DNA from: Perca fluviatilis
Taxonomy: Eukaryota; Chordata; Actinopteri; Perciformes; Percidae
DNA length: 64,000 nt
Assembly (NCBI RefSeq): GCF_010015445.1
Contig: NC_053133.1
Span: 23,641,922-23,705,921 of the forward strand
Direction: 5' to 3'
Part shown: positions 55,100 through 64,000 of the stretch, piece by piece
Layout: every line of letters begins with the position of its first letter
Numbering within the stretch: position 1 is the stretch's first letter
Position numbers and translations under genes: made by a program
The notes under the pieces: model-generated
The model's database searches: none
Told to the model about the DNA's origin: nothing
Seen by the model: the letters and a program-made list of their open reading frames with translations, nothing else

Positions 55100-58000
55100 T
55101 ACAAGATACACATGTAACACTACTGTGGACTGTTCCCTACTTCACCTTACGTCTGTACTTACTTTTATCTTTGTATATTGTTCTTTATTTGTGTTAGCCA
55201 AATGTCTGCATTGTGCACGTCATGCAGTGGAAATTCACCACAATGCTGGAAAATGCTTGACATAATATTTGAAAACACAGCCACATCTTCGTTTATTGCT
55301 AAAAAAATAATAACATAGCAATATAGCAACATGACCAACAGCATATTGCACTTGACTATTCTGGCCACTTATTTTTGATTAAGAACAGTTTCTTAGTTGC
55401 AATGGTGGCCTGACAAGTGACAAAGCCACTTGGGGGATGGGAAGGAGGGCTAGGAAATAAAATACATTAGACATACATACAGTTTAAAATGACATGAAAC
55501 ACTTTTGTCCACAAAATTGTCCAACATGTATAATAGACACACGCGTACATCTCTGAAAAACCACTAACTCTAACTATATGTGCCTGGGTTTTTTTGCAAC
55601 TAAAATCCTTTCTGACACAATTACTATTTACAAGTTTTAAGTTGTTATGAATGCCTACTAGAGTACATTTTGAAATGAGTTCAGCAAAACAGATTCACAT
55701 TTCCATTTTTTTTGCATTTGCTGTGACTGCATTTGCCTTTGCATAACACACTAGTGATCATTCCATTCTCAAACGACTTGAACTTGTTGCTTACCATCTG
55801 TTGAACTGAGTGAAAACATCAGCATCCCTATAACAACCAGATTCTAGACAGAATACAAAGCACAGAACAAAGGTAGAGCCCATCCAAGGATTATGAAATT
55901 GTCATCTGTTTTGTGATCCTCTTTACTCTTTTAGAATTCTTGAGATACTTTTGAAATGGACTTGATTTGAAATTTACTATACGTCCATTCAAGCTCTTTT
56001 TTTAAATGGCCATTTCTAAACTAATTAACTAATTAATCCTTGGACTGAATTAAGGAATTAATAAAATGTGCATGAGCATAAATTTATTAAAAATAGCAGG
56101 TCAGCACAATCAACGGACAACCTTGTTTCAATATTGAGAACCACTCATTGTCATCCCCCTAGTGTGCAGTAAATCTCTCTTCCTGTTTCAATTATATTGC
56201 AACGAGCTTCATGCTACGGAGCCGGAAATGTGTCATGGAGGAGACACGAAGCCCTCTATTTAACAAATTTGTCCTCCTGAATCAATAACCTGTGCTATGA
56301 TTTAATAATTAGCTGTATCGTTAACTTGGCTTCCGGCACACATGAAGTCTGAGCCTCAGGATTCCATATATGTTGAGTTTAGCGACTTTCATTTTGCTCT
56401 ACAATTTCTGTAATGTGTTAGATTAGTTCATTTTACATTTACGTTTGTATGCCTTGTATTTGTGGTAATTATTAAATATATGTGGCCATCACACAGCAGC
56501 AGAACTATATAAGCGCCTCTAAATTGGGAATGGGCATTTTAAATCATGTGGCACAGCACCAGTAACTTAATTAATTATTTTCAATTATCAAATTCAGGCG
56601 ACAGGGTTGGTCACAATCTAATGGTACAAAACTTTGGTGTGGTCTGTGTCTATTTCGCTCATGCATTTACAGTGCTAACAACTGTTCTAGTGTACGTAAA
56701 AGCCAACTCAGCTGCATGTGTAAAAGAGTTTACTGTTCAATAGAGTAAGCGTGCATGCTTTACACAGCTTTCTTTCTCTTTTCTTCACGTCAGTCAACAC
56801 TCAGCTTCAATATATTGCATTAACATGTGTTTTGATATCTAACTGTATACTCTTTTGGAGCAGCTGTCTCCAGCAGGACTGGGCATGTAGCTCTGCATCA
56901 TGTAATTGTGTTTAATTTATTTGAAAAGGACAGTCGGATATCCGATGTCATAGCTGGCCACAACATCATCTGATCTAATATATTGTAATTTTCTAGGCTA
57001 TTATTTGCAATTTATAGTGCAGGGGAACATATTGCGGTGCTCGAGCCCATCAGCAGCCACAAAGCTGGAGCCTGTGCCTGCGTCACTTATTCAGTGTGTG
57101 TAATAACATTTTATTTAGAAGCAACATGAAGGTGCTTTGTAATGTGGGGGGGTCTGCGTGTATGTGCGCCTCTGCCAACTAAAGCAACACAAATTGTGGC
57201 TTTTGTGCGGAGCTCGAATGTGGAAAAAAGCCTGGTGTTCAGATGTGGTCCTGTGTGCGGAGGCAGCCTTGTGAACGATGTAGCTACTGCATATTTTTTT
57301 AATTAAGGGGCAGTATTGTGGCTTTGTTTGGATGGCGAAAGAGCGAGAGACAGAACTTGAAAGCGGCTGTTTCACCCCAAAAACAATAGGCTGTTAAATC
57401 GAGAGCACAAATTATGAAATTGAGCGCACAAATTACTAATCCGAGAGCACAAATTAGTATTTCCAGAGCACCAATTGTTCTTCTCCACCTGGGCTCCGTA
57501 CCATGCAGACTGGAAGTACAAGAGAACTCTTGACTAATTCAGTGTGGACCTTTTGGGAAAGAGAGCTAAGGCAGTTCCTGTGACTGTAAAATATCCTGCC
57601 AGTATTCCCCTCTTTATTTTTATTTTTTTCATATTTAAGTACACAGATTAATAAGGGAGCAGAACCAGGCCTTCCATATGAATATACTGATGCATAAATC
57701 AACAACTGGACTACACAAGCTTATCAGGCCCTTAGGAATCATGTCTTTCATAATATAATCAGATGCAAACTGTGAACCTTCATCGTCATGTCACATAATA
57801 CACCATCGAAAAAACATAATTACTTAACACCTGAGCTAAAATGGACATGAATGTAGAAACACCTAAGTCAGGAGAAACTCCATTGAGGCCTATGAATACA
57901 CAGGCTTTAATTCCAGCCAAACAGGTGATTTCCCTATTCCAATTAGAGGGGCTAGTGAAAAGCAAGTTGTTATGGTATTTGGCTAGAATTAAAAAGTAGA

Positions 58001-61000
58001 TTTTAAGGCCAGTACCTTGCATGCAGTGCACCATTGTCCTTTACATTCCACAATAAAAAAGCTAACGATTTATTTCATTATTAATCTTTCAATTAATTGA
58101 CAAACAAATTCCATGAAATAGGAAAAGATAAGGCGATCTCTTCAAATGTGTAAGTTTGTCCTGCCATGATTCCTAAACCCAATGTTCAAGTCACTATAAT
58201 AGAAGTCAAAGAAAACCAGCAAATACTCATATTTAAGAAACCTGTGATTTTTTTTGTGTCTTATATGTAATGACTTAAACAATGAAATCATTATCAAAAA
58301 TGGTTGACAGTTGGCCTGTAGCGGCTATCGAATCAAGCATATCACCGCTGTTTTTTTTTAAAATCGTTTTTCTCATTCTTTCAAGCGTGTTACTGTTAAT
58401 AGTGTTCAGTAGCCCATCTGTCTGTGTTTCAATAACAAATGCGTGCCTGCCGAATGCATGCAAGTTAAATTTCCATTCTTCCACTTCCGCTCTGCGCTCC
58501 ATCCAAAATCCTCCCGCTTGCTCACACTTTGCCCACGTGTTCAGACCAATATTCCTGCAAAGTCAGCCTCTTAAGGATAACGATGGAATAAATATAGACA
58601 TTTAGACTGTATATGCTATAAGAATAGGCTACTACAGGCATAAATGCATTCAAAAAGTACATTTAGGAGTTATTTTATAACACCTGAGATGTAAATATAT
58701 TTTGGCGGTAACCGTGGTGGTTTGAATGTGTGGTGCAAAGAAAATCAATAGCGTGACAGCCCTAGTTGTCATCCAATGTTCTGTCAAGACAACTTATCAT
58801 TCAAGCGCTGTCTTTCTAAACTCCATTTCGAAGGAGTTTAGATGGGAATGTAAAATTGTTGCTAGTCATGTGGTCTCCCTGACACAAAGCTCTGTTCAGT
58901 ATTTAACACATTGTTTAGCTCAACAATTGGCCAACTGGCATTGTGTAATACAGCATCAACTGTTCAAAATCAGTGCCACACTTCATGTTGAAAATGAAAA
59001 ACGAAATAAATGCTTTTGTGCTTACTTTCTAATTAAATATAATTACGGTTATTTGGTGCAACTGAAGGTGATAGTGTTTAAGAAATACAAAATGTATTAA
59101 ACTGTTCAATTGTTTAGATTTTTTTTGCTTTGCATTCATTTTGTTCACCATCTAAATATGTTTGTCTCTCACTGGCCAACAACCTACAATTATCAGCCTG
59201 TCACAAGCTGCACTGCACACAATAAGTCTGTTTTTTCCACTTATAATTTGCTACAAACTAAACAAATCAGTGCTTTGTTTGGGGACACGAAGTGACTGGG
59301 GCCATATTGTTTCAAACAGCATGACAGTTTGTTTCCTTGTCTGTGAAGTTGTTGTCAGGGGTCACATTTGAAGACTGTGAAACCAATGGAATATTTTTTA
59401 CTCTTTTACAAAAATGTTACAATTTTAGACCTTCTGTCATTATGATCACATGAAAAACAGTCAACATATTTGAATGAAAAAAACTATTTGAAGGCATTGT
59501 CTCAGAACTTAAAACCCACTCACTACTTAATCCACATTTGCAGTGGCAGTTCCCAACAATGTTTTAACAAGCACTGTGGGATATTAAAAGTATCTTTTGG
59601 TTGTTTCTGATTAGCTGCCACTGAACTCTGACTGTAATCCCATAAGCCCTGCCTCACAGCATTCAGACTCTGAACAAGCCTACTGATGGGAGGAATTGCA
59701 AAAGGAGTTGTTCTTCCAACTAGTTCTTCTAATCCATCGTATACGGCTTATCACACATAACCTTGGATGGAAAACTCCTTGGATGGCCTAGATGACCGTG
59801 CCATACCCAAAGGTGTACAGTGTCATTCTCTGCAACAGGCAAGTCAATCAGCAACCAAATGCATTCTAAACGTTTTAAACTAATAGGCCTTGATTCACAA
59901 GTTTGCTGCATCTTCCTTTCCCTTCGCAGAGAAGAACGCATCAGTGAAGTGACCAAATCTGAGCACTAGGATTCATTTACCCGATGCAATGAGAGAATAT
60001 ATTACCTCTTTGGCCTCATTAATATGTATTTTCGGAAATGGTAAATTGTAAAAAAAAAAAAAAGAAAAATGGGGGATGGGATTGTTCATATTCAAACTTT
60101 GACCTATTTTCTAAGTCAGACAGCATCTTTGCACCATACATTTTTGCACATAATTTATTGGCAAAGTAAAGCAGTTGGCCAAATATGTCATTATTCTATC
60201 TGAGGATAATTTTCCAGATCCCAGAAAGTTATGTGATGTAAAGATGATGTTGATTCATGGCATGTTGTGAATATATAAAGAAGTAAACGATACAAAAAAT
60301 AACCACCAATGACAATTGATCTCTTCCACAAATGGACAATGAAAAAAAGAATACGTAGTATTTTCCCTGGAGTCTGTAAAGCAAAAAGTCAAAGCTTTCT
60401 TTTCTTCTTTCAAGTCCTACCAAAAGTTGTAGAAGAAATGCGCTGATATACAAACTGGCACAACTTGTGCTAGAGACACATTTGGGTCTGTTCCAAAAAG
60501 TATTAAAGTGTTATAGAAGCTGTGATTAGCAAACAAGGCAAACACAATACAGCTTCAAATGATAATTAGTTTGCAAACCCTGGGGCTAAAACCAAAATTG
60601 AAGCATCATAGCATAAACATTTAAATAAATCAGTTTTACATTTAAGCTCTGATAAATCATTGTCTTTTGTGCCCCTATTTGTTTTTGTCTATGTAGACCT
60701 TATAAATAATTAAAATTAATAGCAGTGCCAATACATAGAGATGTATTTGTGTGTGTATGAGCCATACAGTAAATATAACTCTTTCCATTTTTAAAGCAAA
60801 AGCATTGCTATAGTGTAGATTCAACATTTTGTAGTATAAAGCTGCAATGACTTGGTTAAACCCTTGTGTAGATCTCCCATTTGACAGTCATCAATCATTC
60901 TGAGTGAGTCTGGGTTGATTGGCATATCTATCCTCATTCAAGCTGTCTGTACCCATTAGTGAGCCACATTATACGGGCCCCTAATGTGTTTACAGGTGAT

Positions 61001-61374
61001 TTCCTCTGCTATTAAGCTGCTTTTGGGCTAAACTTGACTTTTTCCCTCAACTGTCAATATGGCTTAACAGCAAAATGTCATTGATATATATTTAATCTCC
61101 ATATATCAGTCTTCACTAATGTTCATTGAACACTAAGTGCCATTTCTCAAACTATGTCACAAAGGTGGGATGTGAGTAGTTCCTAAACTTACCTGCCAGT
61201 GATATCATCAGTGGGAATTTCCATCTAATGAAGCTCAGCGCAAATTCTTTCAGGAAGCCTTCTAATGACTGCAATCACCACTATCTCTCCCTAAATCTTT
61301 TCAGCTGTTAAGAGGTGTTCACTCTTCAGTAAACCAATCAGAATTGGCCACGAATTCATGATCCAATCACAGAA
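55100..61374. other. Intergenic gene desert, no gene seen
   Basis: AT-rich sequence without repeat signatures over long parts. Around 56000-56420 runs such as ACTAATTAACTAATTAATCC with interspersed unique sequence could be conserved non-coding DNA. A possible eroded hAT end (GACAGCCCTAG) lies at about 58755-58765. No open frame has a recognisable motif. Confidence 0.45.
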
Positions 61375-61770
61375 TGACCGTGCGTTCATGGACATCGGAA
61401 AATACGTTTTTCCAAGTGAAAACGTCACCATTCACCTAACTTCCTGTGGGAATCAGAGGTGGGAAACTCAGGCCAGATTTTGCTAACAGAGTTTCCCAGT
61501 TGGTGACGCGTTGTTGACAACTGACGTTTGATGTAGGCGACTTTGGGTCACTGAACATATTTCAATGACAATAAACTTAAATTATTGTGGACAAATGCTT
61601 CTCCCAAGAAATATGCACAGAAATGCCAAAAGTTGTTATGCCAAACGCATATATAACACAAGAAGAAGAACGCGCATCCCGACCATGTGAACACTGCCAG
61701 TCGGTAAAACAACGTAATCAAGGGGGCGGTGCCTGTTATTCCGAGGTGGCATGAACGCGCCATGTCATCC
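61375..61770 (+). mobile_element. Probable MITE with imperfect inverted ends
   Basis: The left end TGACCGTGCGTTCATG and the complemented right end TGACATGGCGCGTTCATG match imperfectly, followed by TCGGAA on both sides. No clean target duplication, so moderate confidence. Confidence 0.55.
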
Positions 61771-61825
61771 TGCTTTAAATGTCTCTCTCCTTGATATCAG
61801 CGTCAACATCACATTATATAAGAAG

Positions 61826-62325
61826 CAGTGTTTATTTTAGACCCTTTTTAGGGGGGCTCAAGCCCCCCCTAAATTTCATCTCAGCCCTCCTAAAAATTAT
61901 AATAATAAAAAACAAATGTTCTTTTAAAATCAATTTCAGTGCTTCAAGTTAGAGTTTGCAAACTTGTCTGTTAGTGACGGAGGACAAACAATTACAGGTT
62001 CAAAGAAACAGGTTTAATAGCCTGTGTCGCTGTCGCCAATGCTATGCACCTGTAACCCTGTCAAGGAAAGTTTTATTTTTTATTTATTGATTTTTTTACA
62101 ACATTTCATTTGATTCTGGTAGTCCATAAAGGGACTTTCGTACTTTTTTCACATATTCAATATTTTGCATTTATCCTCTGTTATAATAATACATATATTC
62201 ATTGTCATCCAGTGAAATTACTGATTTAGCAGGGGGGATTAACACTTTTGCAAGGCACTGTATCCATGTCACATTTTCATTAGGGGCTGAGCCCCCCTAA
62301 AGGTCTGATCCTAGAATCGCCCCTG
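61826..62325 (+). mobile_element. hAT-like MITE with GGGGGCT-rich ends
   Basis: The ends are CAGTGTTTATTTTAG and, complemented, CAGGGGCGATTCTAGG. An exact 8-bp duplication, ATAAGAAG, lies at 61818-61825 and 62326-62333. The subterminal GGGGGGCTCAAGCCCCCC and its mirror GGGGCTGAGCCCCCC could fold. Confidence 0.9.
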
Positions 62326-62333
62326 ATAAGAAG

Positions 62334-64000
62334 CATGATGCCACTTATATATACATCAAAATGATGAGGTAACATTTTTAATGAGTGTACCTGCAAAGTT
62401 ATCTAAATGTAATTGCAAGTTGTTCTGTAGATCTTGCCTCTTGCAAGTACAACTCTGAAACAAAAATTAGCATGCAGAAATACTTGGTTTGAGGTTATTG
62501 CATATATTTTCCTATTTGACATGCGGTTGTACAGTATGCCAACTTTACCACCCGAGGCTGTGTTGCCGGCTTCATCATGGCGTTGGGGATTGGATATCAG
62601 AATGCAACTTTTCCAAAAGAATATTGGATAATGTTTCAAATGTTTTATGCAGGGCAAGTTATAGTATGACTTGTGTGTTAAAAGCTAAATAGTATTGCAT
62701 GAATATATACTGTACAGGCAGCATTCGAAGGGGCACATCCAATGGAAAAGGGTTTATTAGTGGATGGGGTGTTAGTTTCTCTCTTACCCTGTCTTATACA
62801 CTACCACACAATAGGACTTTATTGCTGATTTAATTGTCAGTCTCTGATGTGTGGGTCCTTGACTTCTGACGAGCCCTCATTATCATCACCACAGATTTAC
62901 AACCGTGGGCGAGAAGAGGTCAGCGGAGACAAAGGTTCAATGTCTTTCAATGATTGGATGATGGATGATTTAAAAAGGCACAGTGGAGAATGCTTTACAA
63001 GCTTTCTGCGTTAAGTATCCCAATGCACGGTAAAATGTTCATCTTCACACATGGCCGTTACTTTTTACTTTTATATTGTTGGACATTTAAGCAGTGATCA
63101 TGTTGATCTTGCTGTATAATATTGATGGCTTCATAATTTGAACCTGCATGAATACACCCTTGAGTTTCACAATTTGTTTTATTATTTTCCACTTTTTTTC
63201 TCTACTAAATGATAAAATGTATTGATTCATGTTAGCAAACTGAGTCATTGCAATAACGCAGGTAATTGTAAAGTGATTCAGCTGAGAAAAGGAAATGCAG
63301 ACACCAATAGTAAAACAAATATAGTTATAGAGTACGTTAAACCATGTTTTTATAGAGAGCTGTTCAAAACAAGATAGCCTCCATGGAATAATTCAATAAG
63401 ACATATTTTTGGTGGTACATGGCAGTTTTAATATAATAGCCACATTAAGTCAACACAAGAAGCCAGTGACAAATAAATGCACTGGTGTTTATAGGTTGTC
63501 ACATTCTCATGAGTTAAGTGTGTAATGAAAATCACGGAGGGCTCACTGTTTGCTTGGTTCAGTAAAAGGTTGTACTTTGGAGATGTTAGGAGTGGCTAAA
63601 AATAAAATATCTTATCAAGGTTTATGCATAATTAATGATTGGTCATTTTACATAAGGAGCGGGAGTTATCTTCCTCATTGCCCTTGCCAATCATCCTGTG
63701 TCACTACAGAAGGTTTGGGTTCAGCCCATCTTATGCATCTCATATATCAGCATGTGAAGAATGATATTAAAGCCTTGACATCCCTGTAATGTTTATGATA
63801 TCACTGAAGAAAAGAGCTATCCCTCCAACTCTAGAGATATTTAAGATTTGAAGCATGTTTCTCATCTCATTTGCTAAGGGAGTTGCCTTCAAGAAAGAGG
63901 TGAATGTCAGATGAGCAGGAGGGTAAAATAAGTCAAAATTACAAACCTTTCTTGGTGTCGATACATGATACACAACACCTGGTGATATACCTCACTCAAA
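62334..64000. other. Intergenic, no gene seen
   Basis: AT-rich. Overlapping short frames at 62403-62692 on both strands lack motifs. The stretch near 63620-63720 looks unique and non-repetitive but nothing identifies it. Confidence 0.4.

Noticed and set aside
58680..58770. Right end of another hAT-like element (GACAGCCCTAG)
   Set aside because: No matching left end or target duplication could be found, so it is mentioned only as a possible eroded relic.
58726..59100. 124-codon plus-strand frame
   Set aside because: No motif, AT-rich composition, no exon borders of note.

Overview
This window comes from a vertebrate nuclear genome and looks like a teleost fish, probably a percomorph. The reasons are one multi-exon gene with canonical GT-AG introns, a tRNA-derived SINE, an IR/DR-type Tc1 transposon, L2-like LINE tails, and many short hAT-like and TTAA-flanked DNA transposon derivatives of kinds common in fish. 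No prokaryotic, viral or CRISPR features were seen.

The only host gene supported is the 5' two-thirds of a classical type II cadherin on the minus strand. Nine coding exons were mapped: 18882-19091, 11606-11900, 8827-8946, 5062-5229, 4725-4906, 3549-3802, 2434-2570, 2183-2304 and 522-630. Their phases join without a break into 532 codons. These encode the signal peptide, a short propeptide with a furin site, EC1 with the paired Trp of type II cadherins, EC2 to EC4 and the start of EC5. The remaining EC5, transmembrane and catenin-binding exons lie beyond the left edge. The protein belongs to the CDH6/CDH9/CDH10 clade and is closest to CDH9 or CDH10. A non-coding first exon and promoter are proposed near 24.76-25.26 kb.

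The introns (1-18.9 kb) carry several transposon derivatives, including a hAT-like element nested in another element, and a near-perfect 413-bp inverted repeat at 13.57-14.60 kb. From about 25.3 kb to the right end the window is a gene-free desert, as is usual around type II cadherins. It holds eight further hAT-like or TTAA-flanked elements with clear target-site duplications, plus one TTAA insertion carried inside one of them. There is also one almost intact Tc1 copy, LINE tails, microsatellites and three minisatellite arrays, each inside a TTAA-flanked element. One insertion is three layers deep: a TTAA element inside a hAT-like element inside a SINE.

No new multi-gene system was found. 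The most unusual signals are the intronic palindrome, the repeated pairing of TTAA elements with internal tandem arrays, and the triple nest with readable target-site duplications at every level.
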